Assembly: GCA_022844405.1 (NCBI GenBank)
Contig: JALHLV010000018.1
Span: 23,463 to 87,462, forward strand
Reading direction: 5' to 3'
From: Sphingomonadales bacterium
GTDB lineage: Bacteria > Pseudomonadota > Alphaproteobacteria > SMXS01
Length of the DNA: 64,000 nucleotides
Both the position numbers and the translations under genes were made by a program. The notes beneath the pieces are model-generated. The model saw only the letters and a list, made by a program, of their open reading frames with translations. It had not been told where the DNA came from and did not search any database. Each line of letters starts with the position of its first letter. The stretch's first letter is position 1. Positions 38,035 through 46,933 of this stretch are shown in pieces.

Positions 38035-38212
38035 GCAGCCAATGTGGCATTCGCCCCGATGGCTTTCCACCTTCGTCGATCCGGGGCTGATTTCAAACTA
38101 ACCCACTACCCCCTGGACCGTCGGCGTTGTCGGCGACGCATGGCATCACTCTCGATTATCGGTTATATCGCGACGGAGAGACCCCGGCCGGAACTGGAAG
38201 GAAAGCCTGACC
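37916..38212. other. Intergenic region after the Fic island
   Basis: About 300 bp between fic and the cytochrome gene. The first 120 bp hold the antisense small-gene remnant. From about 38035 onward no protein-like frame, repeat or clear promoter is visible. An AAGGA-like site before the TTG start of the cytochrome gene is the only functional signal. Confidence 0.4.
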
Positions 38213-38602
38213 TTGAAGTCCCTGATCTTCGCTCTGCCGCTGGCACTGGGCATTGCCGCGACCGCGCATGCGACCGAGCCCGCCAGCTTTTCCAAGGACG
38301 TTGTGCCCGTGCTCAAGACCCGCTGCGTCATGTGCCACCTGACCGGCAAGGAGCCGGGCAACATGAAGCTGGCGCCCAAGGTGGCCTACGCCACGCTGGT
38401 CGGCGTCAAGGCGATGGAAACCGGCCTCGCCCGGGTCGAGCCCGGCAAGCCCGACCAGAGCTATCTGGTGCGCAAGCTGGAAGGCACTCATGTGGCGGCG
38501 GGCGGCACCGGCGACCGTATGCCCGTGGGCGGCGCCCCGCTGCCACCGGAACAGATGGCGGCGATTCGGGCCTGGATCGAGCAGGGCGCCCAGAACAACT
38601 GA
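38213..38602 (+). CDS. Exported mono-heme cytochrome c
   Basis: 129 aa from TTG 38213, with GGAAGGA upstream. Signal peptide MKSLIFALPLALGIAATAHA. Single heme motif C-V-M-C-H near residue 38 in 'VVPVLKTRCVMCHLTG', followed by a possible axial Met in 'GDRMPVGGAPLPPEQMAAIRAWIEQGA'. The pattern resembles planctomycete-type cytochrome C modules. It precedes a (2Fe-2S) subunit and a molybdenum subunit and is likely their periplasmic electron acceptor. Confidence 0.85.
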   Translation: MKSLIFALPLALGIAATAHATEPASFSKDVVPVLKTRCVMCHLTGKEPGNMKLAPKVAYATLVGVKAMETGLARVEPGKPDQSYLVRKLEGTHVAAGGTGDRMPVGGAPLPPEQMAAIRAWIEQGAQNN

Positions 38603-38787
38603 TCCGCGCCGCGGGAGAGGGAGAAAGGTGCAGGCTCAATTCCGCGCAACCGCCATGCACCGGATTTGGTCGTCCGTTCGGCGCAATTCCGTTGCTCCGG
38701 CGCGCCGGCCGGATAACAATCCACTCAACTCAGACCGCGGCCGCGCCGGAACCGGTGTCTGGCCGCATTGACCTTTTCGGGGATATC

Positions 38788-39249
38788 ATGATCGAGCTCA
38801 ACATCAACGGCACGGCGCGCGGCGTCGATGCCGATCCCGCCACCCCGCTGCTCTGGGCGCTGCGCGACACGTTGAAGATGACCGGCACCAAGTTCGGCTG
38901 CGGCATCGCCCAGTGCGGCGCCTGCACCGTCCTGGTCGACGGCATGGCGGTGCGCTCGTGCCAGCAACCGATCGAGGGGCTCGTCGGCAGCGAGATCACC
39001 ACCATCGAGGGCGCGAAGGGGCCGGTGGCCGAAGCGCTGCACGCCGCCTGGGTCGAGCATCAGGTGCCGCAATGCGGCTATTGCCAGTCGGGTCAGCTGA
39101 TGTCCGCGGTGGCGCTGCTGAGCGACACGCCGAAGCCGACCGACGCCGACATCGACGCCGCCATGCAGGGGAACATCTGCCGCTGCGCCACCTATGTCCG
39201 CATCCGCGCCGCGATCCATACGGCCGCCGGCAAGCTGGGAGCCGCCTGA
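38788..39249 (+). CDS. (2Fe-2S) subunit of a molybdenum oxidoreductase (IorA-like)
   Basis: 153 aa. Plant-type ferredoxin motif C-G-I-A-Q-C-G-A-C near residue 38 with a fourth Cys (about 60), and a second [2Fe-2S] cluster set: '[16 protein letters not shown]' near 99 and '[12 protein letters not shown]' near 133. This is the small subunit of the xanthine dehydrogenase family, of the isoquinoline 1-oxidoreductase type with separate subunits and no FAD. Its stop shares the A of TGATG with the large-subunit start, so the subunits are coupled 1:1. Confidence 0.9.
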   Translation: MIELNINGTARGVDADPATPLLWALRDTLKMTGTKFGCGIAQCGACTVLVDGMAVRSCQQPIEGLVGSEITTIEGAKGPVAEALHAAWVEHQVPQCGYCQSGQLMSAVALLSDTPKPTDADIDAAMQGNICRCATYVRIRAAIHTAAGKLGAA

Positions 39250-41411
39250 TGAACGCGCCGATCCTCTCGACGACCCGCCGTGGCATGCTGGCGCTGTGCG
39301 TCGGCGCGGGCACCGGCCTGGTGCTGGGCTTCCGCGTTCTGGAGGCGGCGGGCAAGGACGCCGCGCCGTCCGCCGCCAACGCCGAATTCAACCCGTTCGT
39401 CCGGATCGACGGCGCGGGCAAGGTGACCGTCATCGTCAAGCATCTCGACAAGGGCCAGGGCGTGGCGACCGGCCTCGCGACCCTCGTCGCCGAGGAGCTG
39501 AACGCCCGGCCCGACCAGATCGTGGTGGAATTCGCGCCGTCGGACAGTCGCTACAAGAACCTGCTGTTCGGCATGCAGGGGACCGGCGGCTCCACGTCGA
39601 TGGCCAATTCCTTCGACCAGTACCGCGAGGCGGGCGCGGCGGCACGGCAGATGCTGACCGAGGCGGCGGCCGCCGCCTGGAAGGTGCCGGCCGCCGAGGT
39701 GAAGATCGAGGCGGGCGAGCTGCGCCATGCCTCCGGCAAGCGCGCCGGGCTGGGCGAGTTCGCCGAAGCCGCCAGCAAGCTGCCGGTTCCGTCGACGATC
39801 ACGCTCAAGAAGCCCGAGGACTGGATCTATATCGGCAAGTCCTTTCCCCGCGTCGATGTGAAGACCAAGTCGGAAGGGTCGGTGAACCTGTTCGCCATGG
39901 ACCTGCACATGGACGGCATGCTGGTCGCCGTCACCGCCCGGCCGCCCAAGTGGGGCGCGACACTGCGCGGCTTCGACGCGGCGGCCGCCAAGGCTTCGCC
40001 CGGAGTCGCGGGCGTGATCGAGATACCGCAGGGCGTGGCCGTGCTCGCCGCCAGCACCTGGCAGGCGATCAAGGGGCGCGAGCTGCTCAAGCTGGACTGG
40101 GACGAGACCGGCGCCGAGACGCGCTCGAGCGACGCCATGTTCGCCGAGTACCGGGCGCTGGCGGAAAAGCCCGGCATCAGCGTGCGCAACACCGGCAATG
40201 GCGCGAAAGGCATCGAGGGCGCCGCCAAGATCGTCGAGGCGACCTACGAGTTCCCCTACCTGGCGCATGCGCCCATGGAGCCGATCAACATCACCATTCT
40301 GTATGACGGCGCGTCGGCCCAGTTCTGGACCGGCTCCCAGTTCCAGACCGTGGATCACGGCGTGGCGGCCCAGGCGCTCGGCCTGCCGCCGGAGAAAATT
40401 ACCATCCACACCATGTGGGCGGGCGGCTCGTTCGGCCGCCGGGCGATCTACGACGCCCACTACTTCGCCGAGGCCGCCGCCATCGCCAAGGCCTGGGGCA
40501 AGCCGCAGCCGATCAAGCTGGTCTATACCCGCGAGGACGACATCAAGGGCGGCTACTACCGCCCGGCCTTCCTGCACAAGGCGCGCGTCGGCCTCGACGC
40601 CGATGGCAACATCCTCGGCTGGGAACACAGGATCGTCGGCCAGTCGATCCTGAAGGGCACGCCGTTCGAGGCCATGGCGGTCAAGAACGGCATCGACGAC
40701 ACCTCCGTCGAGGGCGTCTCCAACATGACCTACGCCAATGCCGGCATGCAGGTTGACCTGCACACCACCGACGTGAAGGTGCCGGTGCTGTGGTGGCGCT
40801 CGGTCGGCCACACCCACACCGCCTATGTCATGGAAACCATGATCGACGAGCTGGCCGCGGCCGCCGGGATCGATCCGGTCGAGTACCGGCTGCGGCTGAT
40901 GAAGGACGATCCGCGCAAGGTGGCCGTCCTGAAGCTGGCGGCGGACAAGGCCGGCTGGTCGACGCCCGCGCCGGAAGGCCGCTTCCGCGGCGTCGCCCTG
41001 CACCATTCCTTCGGCAGCACCGTCGCCGAGGTCGCCGAGGTCAGCGTCAAGGACGGCAAGATCACGGTGGAGAAAGTGGTCTGCGCCGTCGACTGCGGCG
41101 TCGCCGTCAACCCCGACAACATCGCCGCCCAGATGGAGGGCGGCATCGGCTATGGCCTGGGCGCCATCCTGCACGACGCCATCACCTTGAAGGACGGCGC
41201 GGTGGAGCAGGCCAATTTCGACGGCTATCCGTCGCTGCGCATCACCGGGATGCCGGTCATCGAGGTCCATGTGGTGCCGTCGACGGAAAAACCCAGCGGT
41301 GTCGGCGAACCCGGCGTGCCACCCATCGGCCCCGCCGTCGCCAACGCCGTCTTCAAGGCCACCGGCAAGCGCGTGCGCGACCTGCCCTTCACGAAGCATG
41401 GTCTGGTTTGA
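39249..41411 (+). CDS. Molybdopterin-binding large subunit, Tat-exported (IorB-like)
   Basis: 720 aa from ATG 39249. Tat-like leader '[20 protein letters not shown]' points to the periplasm. Molybdenum-domain features: '[14 protein letters not shown]', '[18 protein letters not shown]', '[25 protein letters not shown]', '[25 protein letters not shown]', and '[19 protein letters not shown]', where G-E is the catalytic Glu. It hydroxylates or oxidises an aldehyde or N-heterocycle. With the cytochrome c and the 2Fe-2S subunit it forms an exported three-component dehydrogenase. The substrate is unknown. Confidence 0.9.
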   Translation: MNAPILSTTRRGMLALCVGAGTGLVLGFRVLEAAGKDAAPSAANAEFNPFVRIDGAGKVTVIVKHLDKGQGVATGLATLVAEELNARPDQIVVEFAPSDSRYKNLLFGMQGTGGSTSMANSFDQYREAGAAARQMLTEAAAAAWKVPAAEVKIEAGELRHASGKRAGLGEFAEAASKLPVPSTITLKKPEDWIYIGKSFPRVDVKTKSEGSVNLFAMDLHMDGMLVAVTARPPKWGATLRGFDAAAAKASPGVAGVIEIPQGVAVLAASTWQAIKGRELLKLDWDETGAETRSSDAMFAEYRALAEKPGISVRNTGNGAKGIEGAAKIVEATYEFPYLAHAPMEPINITILYDGASAQFWTGSQFQTVDHGVAAQALGLPPEKITIHTMWAGGSFGRRAIYDAHYFAEAAAIAKAWGKPQPIKLVYTREDDIKGGYYRPAFLHKARVGLDADGNILGWEHRIVGQSILKGTPFEAMAVKNGIDDTSVEGVSNMTYANAGMQVDLHTTDVKVPVLWWRSVGHTHTAYVMETMIDELAAAAGIDPVEYRLRLMKDDPRKVAVLKLAADKAGWSTPAPEGRFRGVALHHSFGSTVAEVAEVSVKDGKITVEKVVCAVDCGVAVNPDNIAAQMEGGIGYGLGAILHDAITLKDGAVEQANFDGYPSLRITGMPVIEVHVVPSTEKPSGVGEPGVPPIGPAVANAVFKATGKRVRDLPFTKHGLV

Positions 41412-41432
41412 TCTCACTGTGGGGTATCGCCG

Positions 41433-42230
41433 ATGAACATCGATCCGAAAAACTGGATAGACCTCTCGGGCAAGGTCGCCCATGTGACCGGCGGCGCCAT
41501 GGGCATCGGCCGGGGCATCGCCCAGGCGCTGGCGGCGGCCGGCGCCAGGGTCGCGGTCAGCGACGTGGACGGCGATGGCGCCAGGCGCACGGCCGGGGAG
41601 ATCGGCGGCCATGCCATCACCCTCGACGTCAGCGACCGGGCGGCGTTCGAAGCCGCGCTCGACGAGACCGCCGCCAAGCTCGGCGGGCTCGACATCCTGG
41701 TCAACAACGCCGGCGTCTATACCGGCTTCGGCGGTCCGGTGCGTGGAATTACCGACGAAATGTGGCGTGAATTGTGGTCAATCAATGTCGACGGTGTGTT
41801 CTACGGGTGTCGGGCGGCCGCCCGGATGATGATCGACCAGGGTAGGGGCGGGCGCATCATCAACCTGGCCTCGACCCAGTCGATCACGCCCGGCGTCGGC
41901 GTCACCTATGACGGGTCGAAGGGCGCGGTACTGCAGATCACCCGCGCCCTGGCGCTGGAACTGGCGCCGCACAAGATCAACGTCAACGCGCTGGCACCCG
42001 GGCCGACCTGGACCCGGTCGCCCGAAGCGCCGCCGATCACCGGCCGCCCGCCGGAGCCGACCGGCGACCCGCTGGCCGACACGGTGGCGAGCCGTATCGC
42101 GCGGCTGCCGCTGGGCCACTGGGCCGATCCCATGGAGCTGGGCAAGGCCGCCGTGTTCCTGTCCGGCTCCATGAGCGACTTCGTCACCGGCATCTACCTG
42201 CCGGTCGACGGCGGCTGGCTGGTGCTCTAG
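41433..42230 (+). CDS. SDR family oxidoreductase
   Basis: 265 aa. Cofactor motif TGGAMGIGRG near residue 19, NNAG near 90, catalytic 'NLASTQSITPGVGVTYDGSKGA' with Ser and Y-x-x-x-K, and C-terminal 'FVTGIYLPVDGGWLVL'. A fully classical SDR. An Asp after the second strand ('VAVSDVDGDG') favours NAD over NADP. It follows the molybdenum enzyme by 21 nt and may act in the same catabolic route. Confidence 0.88.
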   Translation: MNIDPKNWIDLSGKVAHVTGGAMGIGRGIAQALAAAGARVAVSDVDGDGARRTAGEIGGHAITLDVSDRAAFEAALDETAAKLGGLDILVNNAGVYTGFGGPVRGITDEMWRELWSINVDGVFYGCRAAARMMIDQGRGGRIINLASTQSITPGVGVTYDGSKGAVLQITRALALELAPHKINVNALAPGPTWTRSPEAPPITGRPPEPTGDPLADTVASRIARLPLGHWADPMELGKAAVFLSGSMSDFVTGIYLPVDGGWLVL

Positions 42231-42318
42231 CGGTTTCCTGCCGAATGGCCGGTCGCTGAAAACGCCGGCTGTGCGCCGCCGTGTTCGATGCTACTAACGC
42301 CGATCGAACGAGAGGCGC

Positions 42319-43050
42319 ATGAGCATCTGGGGGACATTGGTCGGCGGAGCGGCGGGTCTGGTGCTGGGCGGGCCGCTCGGCGCGCTGCTGGGCGCGCTCG
42401 GCGGCTATGCGGCGGGCAAAGGCGTCGACGGCGCCGACGAGTCTCGCGACGGCACCCGCAGCATCAGCTTCACCATCGGCGTCATCGCGCTCGGCGCCAA
42501 GATGGCCAAGGCCGACGGCGCGGTGACCATCGACGAGGTATCGGCGTTCCGCGAGGTGTTCCATGTGCCCGACGAGGAGCTGAAGAACGTCTCGCGGCTG
42601 TTCGACCGGGCCAAGCGCGAGGCGACCGGCTTCGAGCCTTACGCCCAGCAGCTCGCCAAGCTGTTCGGTGACAACAAGACCGTGCTCGAGGAACTGCTCG
42701 ACGCGCTGTTCCACATCGCCAAGGCTGACAACGTCATCCATGTAGCGGAGGACGAGTTCCTGTTCCGGGTGGCGCTCATCTTCGGCTTCGACCGCGCCGA
42801 GTTCGACCGCATCCGTGCCGGGCATGTCGGCGTGGGCGACGCCGATCCCTACCGCGTGCTGGGGATCGCACGCACCGCCACCGACGACGCGGTCAAGTCC
42901 CGCTACCGGCAACTGGTGCGCGAGCACCATCCCGACGCGCTGGTGGCGCAGGGCCTGCCGCAGGAGTTCGTCGACCTGGCCAACGAGAAGCTCGCCACCA
43001 TCAACGACGCCTGGGACCGGGTCCGCAAGCATCGCGGTCTGGCGCCGTGA
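42319..43050 (+). CDS. DjlA-like TerB/DnaJ protein
   Basis: 243 aa. An N-terminal glycine-rich hydrophobic segment (WGTLVGGAAGLVLGGPLGAL) is followed by a TerB-like helical domain (about 45-165, 'AKMAKADGAVTIDEVSAFREVFHV' and 'FHIAKADNVIHVAEDEFLFRVALIFG'), then a C-terminal J domain with the HPD motif in 'YRQLVREHHPDALVAQGLP'. E. coli DjlA has the same order. It would be a membrane-anchored DnaK co-chaperone. It overlaps the EamA gene by 4 nt. Confidence 0.85.
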   Translation: MSIWGTLVGGAAGLVLGGPLGALLGALGGYAAGKGVDGADESRDGTRSISFTIGVIALGAKMAKADGAVTIDEVSAFREVFHVPDEELKNVSRLFDRAKREATGFEPYAQQLAKLFGDNKTVLEELLDALFHIAKADNVIHVAEDEFLFRVALIFGFDRAEFDRIRAGHVGVGDADPYRVLGIARTATDDAVKSRYRQLVREHHPDALVAQGLPQEFVDLANEKLATINDAWDRVRKHRGLAP

Positions 43051-43934
43051 CCCTGCCTCATTTCGGCCTGGCGGTGCTGGTGACGGTGCTCTGGGGCTTC
43101 AACGTCGTGGTCACCAAATGGGGCGTCGACATGATGCCGCCGGTGTTTTTCGCCGGCATGCGTTTCTTCGTCGTCGCCGTCCTGCTGGCGCCGTTTCTCA
43201 AGCCGGTGAAGGGGCAGATGCGCCGCGTGGTCGGCATCGGCCTCACCACCGGCGCGCTGCATTTCGGGCTGATCCTGGTCGGCTATTCGCTCACCGCCCA
43301 CGCAGCGCCTGTCGCCGTCGCGATCCAGTTCAACATTCCGTTCATGGTGCTGCTCGCGGTGATCTTCCTGGGTGAGAAGATCGGGCCGTGGCGGATCGCA
43401 GGCATGGCCATCGCGTTCGGCGGCATCCTGCTGCTGGGCTTTGATCCGGTGGCGTTCGACACACCCTGGGCGCTGGTCCTGTGCTGCGTCGGCTCGTGCT
43501 TCTTCGCCGTGTCGGTGATCCTGATGCGCGGGCTGAAGGGTGCTCATCCGATGCAGATCCAGGCCTGGATCGCCGCCGTCAGCTTCCCGGCGCTGTTCGC
43601 CGTCTCGGCGATGATCGAGACGGGTCAGGTCGAACACATGCTCGCGTCCGGCTGGGACGGCGCGGGCGCCATCGTCTATACCGGCATCGGCGCCTCGATC
43701 ATCGGCCATGGCGGCATGTTCTACCTGCTGCAGCGCTACGCGGTGACCACCATGGTGCCATTCATGATCGCGCCGCCCATGCTCGGCATGTTTTTCAGTA
43801 TCTGGATCAATGGCGACCCGGTGACGACGAAACTCGCCATCGGCGGCTTGATGACCTTCTCCGGTGTCGCCATTATCCAAATCCGCGAGGCACTCAAAGC
43901 CCGCGCCGCGCGCACAATGGGGAGCACCGCATGA
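43047..43934 (+). CDS. EamA/DMT-family transporter
   Basis: 295 aa, from GTG, about ten hydrophobic segments, two EamA repeats: 'LAVLVTVLWGFNVVVTKWGVDMMPPVFFAGMRFFVVAVLL' in the first and 'VGSCFFAVSVILMRGLKGAHPMQIQAWIAAVSFPALF' in the second. DMT transporters export small metabolites such as amino acids. The gene lies between djlA-like and ampD-like genes, overlapping both, which hints at a link to cell-envelope recycling, but the substrate is unknown. Confidence 0.85.
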   Translation: MTLPHFGLAVLVTVLWGFNVVVTKWGVDMMPPVFFAGMRFFVVAVLLAPFLKPVKGQMRRVVGIGLTTGALHFGLILVGYSLTAHAAPVAVAIQFNIPFMVLLAVIFLGEKIGPWRIAGMAIAFGGILLLGFDPVAFDTPWALVLCCVGSCFFAVSVILMRGLKGAHPMQIQAWIAAVSFPALFAVSAMIETGQVEHMLASGWDGAGAIVYTGIGASIIGHGGMFYLLQRYAVTTMVPFMIAPPMLGMFFSIWINGDPVTTKLAIGGLMTFSGVAIIQIREALKARAARTMGSTA

Positions 43935-44677
43935 TCACCGACCGGCAGTCGCCGAACTTTTCCGCCCGTCCGCCGGGTTTCGACATCGATCTGCTCATCC
44001 TGCACTACACCGGCATGGGCTCGGCGCAGGCGGCCATCGACCGGCTGTGCGACCCGGAAGCCAAGGTCAGCGCCCACTATCTGATCGACGAGGACGGCAC
44101 GGTCCACCAGCTCGTCACCGAGGACAAGACCGCCTGGCACGCCGGCCAGTCCTGCTGGGAAGGCAAGATCGGCATCAACCAGCGCTCGGTCGGCATCGAA
44201 CTGGTCAATCCGGGCCATGAGAACGGCTACCGCGATTTCCCGGAGGCGCAGATGATGGCGCTGGAGGAGTTGTCGCTGCAGATCCTGTCGCGCCATCCGA
44301 TGCCGAGGCGCCAGGTGCTGGGGCATTCCGATATCGCGCCCATGCGCAAGGACGATCCGGGTGAACTGTTCCCGTGGGAGCGCTTCGCCAAAAAGGGCAT
44401 CGGCCTGTGGCCGCAGCATGTCGACATGGAGCCGGTGCCGGCGCAGATCCGCGACGTGCAGAACGCGCTGCGCTCGATCGGCTACTGCATTCCGGTGGAC
44501 GGCCAGGATTCGCCGGTCTACCGGGCGATCCTCAAGGCGTTCCAGCGCCACTGGCGCCCCAAGAAGGTCGACGGCGCCGCCGACAAGGGCACCCGCCAGA
44601 TGATCGCCGCCGTCCAGGTCGCGGTACAGGCCGACATGGCCGCCAGCCCGCCAAAAGGCGGGGTGTGCGACCACTAA
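43931..44677 (+). CDS. N-acetylmuramoyl-L-alanine amidase, AmpD type
   Basis: 248 aa. Amidase_2 domain at residues 15-165: first His ligand in 'LLILHYTGM', second His in 'GHSDIAPMRKDDPGELFPW', and the third ligand Asp in 'KDDPG'. 'IGINQRSVGIELVNPGH' is a family block. The C-terminal 'PAQIRDVQNALRSIGYCIPVDG' is a peptidoglycan-binding module. It probably acts on anhydro-muropeptides in the cytoplasm (no signal peptide). It shares a 4-nt overlap with the EamA gene. Confidence 0.9.
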   Translation: MITDRQSPNFSARPPGFDIDLLILHYTGMGSAQAAIDRLCDPEAKVSAHYLIDEDGTVHQLVTEDKTAWHAGQSCWEGKIGINQRSVGIELVNPGHENGYRDFPEAQMMALEELSLQILSRHPMPRRQVLGHSDIAPMRKDDPGELFPWERFAKKGIGLWPQHVDMEPVPAQIRDVQNALRSIGYCIPVDGQDSPVYRAILKAFQRHWRPKKVDGAADKGTRQMIAAVQVAVQADMAASPPKGGVCDH

Positions 44678-44719
44678 GGTTAGGGTGAAATCAGGGCGGC
44701 CTGTGGGCCAATTGCGAGG

Positions 44720-44953
44720 TTATTTCGCGGTCTTGAGGTCGCCGTCAGGGTGCCCCTGACGCTTACGGGCGTCGACGGGACCCTCTACCTCAGGAACGTC
44801 CAGATAAAGCGCCAGATCGTCCGCGTTGAATCCGCCGAGCAGGCTGCGATGGGAGGAGAGACGGCCCGGCAGGTCACTAGCGCGAGGCTTGGCCGTTACC
44901 CTCTGCGAGGAGGATGCAGTCTTCGACTTCGTGCTGGCCTTACGCGCAACCAT
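44720..44953 (-). CDS. Small basic protein paired with GNAT-like gene
   Basis: 77 aa from ATG 44953, with AGAGG upstream; the ATG is separated from the GNAT-like stop by a single base (TGAAATG). The first 35 residues are rich in Lys, Arg, Ser and Thr (MVARKASTKSKTASSSQRVT); the rest reads 'SLLGGFNADDLALYLDVPEVEGPVDARKR'. No known family. The tight pairing suggests co-expression with, and perhaps dependence on, the acetyltransferase-like protein. Confidence 0.55.
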   Translation of the reverse strand: MVARKASTKSKTASSSQRVTAKPRASDLPGRLSSHRSLLGGFNADDLALYLDVPEVEGPVDARKRQGHPDGDLKTAK

Positions 44954-44954
44954 T

Positions 44955-45503
44955 TCAAACCTCTTTCTCGCAGTATATCGACTCGTTGCGGCGTTCGACA
45001 ATGTGAAAGCCCATGCGCTCATAGAGCGGCAGAAGCGCGGGCAATGGGTTTCTGAGCCTGAGCCGGCTCACGTCACACGCTAGAGCGAAGGCCATCGCGC
45101 AGTCGTTGACGATGAACCGGACGAGGCCCTTCAGGGGATGCGCCGGGTCAGGATGGCTCTCCATCAGGCACACGTCGACGCGGTTGCCATCCTTCAACCC
45201 GAGACCGAGACCGCACAAGATGTCGCCGTACCAGATGGCGAGATCGAAATATCCCGGCTCGCGACGGTAGTCGTCCACATAGGCACGCCAGTCGAAATCT
45301 CCGCGATCGTCGGATCGTGGAGGCTGCCACTGGATTTCCCACGCGGACATGACGTCCTTGTCGATGCCGGTAAGCCTGATCATGTCGGATTGCAAATGCG
45401 GATAGAGCCGCGTCAACTCGCTGATCGTCAGTTGCCGTGACACGCCAAGAGCGGCGGTCCAAGCCGTGCGATACCTCAACTCAATGCGTCGTCGATTATT
45501 CAT
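44955..45503 (-). CDS. GNAT-like acetyltransferase candidate
   Basis: 182 aa. The C-terminal half resembles a GNAT fold: 'GNRVDVCLMESHPDPAHPLKGLVRFIVNDCAMAFALACDVSRLRLRNPLPALLPLYERMGFHIVER', with P-L-Y-E-R-M-G-F as the typical final helix-strand. The N-terminus (NNRRRIELRYRTAWTAALGVSR) is basic. The classic Q/R-x-x-G-x-G/A acetyl-CoA loop is not clear, so activity is uncertain. It forms a two-gene unit with the small basic protein downstream. Confidence 0.6.
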   Translation of the reverse strand: MNNRRRIELRYRTAWTAALGVSRQLTISELTRLYPHLQSDMIRLTGIDKDVMSAWEIQWQPPRSDDRGDFDWRAYVDDYRREPGYFDLAIWYGDILCGLGLGLKDGNRVDVCLMESHPDPAHPLKGLVRFIVNDCAMAFALACDVSRLRLRNPLPALLPLYERMGFHIVERRNESIYCEKEV

Positions 45504-45561
45504 TGGCTGCCCCTGCGCAGAATAGCACTGGCGGCTGGTTATCCAACGATTGTGGCGATGC

Positions 45562-45810
45562 CTACTTCCCGGCCTTGAGGTCCTCGTCCGAGCGCTTGGC
45601 GTTGGCCGCGTCGGGCGGGATGTCGCCGGTCGGCTCGTAGACCGGCCGATTGTCGTACTTCTTGGCCTCGTCCTTCTTCTTCTGTTCCTTGGTCAGGCCG
45701 TCGCCGCCGCCGAAGGGGTTCAGCTTGTTGAGGGTTTCGCAGCCGCCCAGCATCAGGGACGCCCCGACCGCCAGAAGAATCGCCGATTTCGCAGGGCTGA
45801 ATTTGGTCAT
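45562..45810 (-). CDS. Small lipoprotein
   Basis: 82 aa from ATG 45810 (MTKFSPAKSAILLAVGASLML, lipobox L-G-G-C with Cys near residue 24). The mature part is charged and low complexity (ETLNKLNPFGGGDGLTKEQK, DEAKKYDNRPVYEPTGDIPP). Lipoproteins of this size and composition occur in Alphaproteobacteria without assigned function. It is divergent from rnpB, whose promoter lies 64 bp away. Confidence 0.7.
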   Translation of the reverse strand: MTKFSPAKSAILLAVGASLMLGGCETLNKLNPFGGGDGLTKEQKKKDEAKKYDNRPVYEPTGDIPPDAANAKRSDEDLKAGK

Positions 45811-45873
45811 TACCGCCGAGTCCAGGAAAGGGCGGCCATCTTCCGCAAAAGGCCTTGGGCTTGCAAGGGCTTC

Positions 45874-45902
45874 TTGACCGCACCGGCGGCGCGGCTCATG
45901 TT
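45874..45902 (+). promoter_or_regulatory. rnpB promoter
   Basis: TTGACC (45874-45879), 17 bp, CATGTT (45897-45902). A start about 7 bp downstream falls at 45909, exactly the first base of the RNase P P1 helix, which supports both the promoter and the RNA 5' end. Confidence 0.6.
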
Positions 45903-45908
45903 GCGCCG

Positions 45909-46273
<365 letters not shown>

Positions 46274-46299
46274 ATTCGATTTGGACGGGGGACTGCCCA

Positions 46300-46839
46300 A
46301 TGAAGACCGCACTGATTGTTGTCGACATGCAGCAGGGCTCGTTCACGCCCGAGGCGCGGCGTCACGACGCCGACGGCCTGGTTGAGCGACTGAACGCGCT
46401 CGCTGGCCGCATCCGGTGCGCGGGCGGCATCGTTGTCTTCGTTCAGCACGACGGCCCGGAGGGCGATCCCCATCATCCCAGTGCGCCCGGCTGGCGCCTG
46501 CTATCCGGCCTGTGGGTCGACGCGGACGACGTCATCGTGCGCAAGACCTCCTGCGATGCCTTCCTCGACACGGATCTGGACGACGTGCTGGCGGCCCATG
46601 GCGCCGGCCGGCTGGTCATCGCCGGATGCGCGACCGACTACTGCGTTGACACGACGGTCCGGAGCGCGCTTGCCCGGCGCTACACGACCGTCGTCCCCGC
46701 CGATGGCCACACCACGTCGGACCGGCCGCATCTTCCGGCTGTCAAGATCATCGAACATCACAACGCCATCTGGGTCGATTTCATTGCGCCGGCCGGTCCG
46801 GCCACGCTCTCGACCTGTGCGGATATTTCGTTACCCTGA
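46300..46839 (+). CDS. Isochorismatase-family cysteine hydrolase
   Basis: 179 aa. Rossmann-like hydrolase with catalytic Asp in 'ALIVVDMQQGSF' (about residue 9), Lys in 'VIVRKTSCDAF' and Cys in 'VIAGCATDYCVDTTVRSA' (about residue 113). 'ATDYCVDTTVRSAL' is typical of nicotinamidase/isochorismatase-like amidohydrolases. Possible substrates include nicotinamide, N-carbamoyl compounds and isochorismate; none is preferred. Adjacent to rnpB but not linked to it. Confidence 0.85.
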   Translation: MKTALIVVDMQQGSFTPEARRHDADGLVERLNALAGRIRCAGGIVVFVQHDGPEGDPHHPSAPGWRLLSGLWVDADDVIVRKTSCDAFLDTDLDDVLAAHGAGRLVIAGCATDYCVDTTVRSALARRYTTVVPADGHTTSDRPHLPAVKIIEHHNAIWVDFIAPAGPATLSTCADISLP

Positions 46840-46933
46840 GCGGGCGAGACGCCATCGCCGCAGACCGGCTGATCCCGGCTGGCACTCGCCGCGATCTCCC
46901 TTAGTATCAGCCCTGCAGCAGGGGAGAGCATGC

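Noticed and set aside
39192..41612. An 806-codon frame antisense to the molybdenum subunit
   Set aside because: The sense frame has the molybdopterin motifs and Tat leader; the antisense has none.
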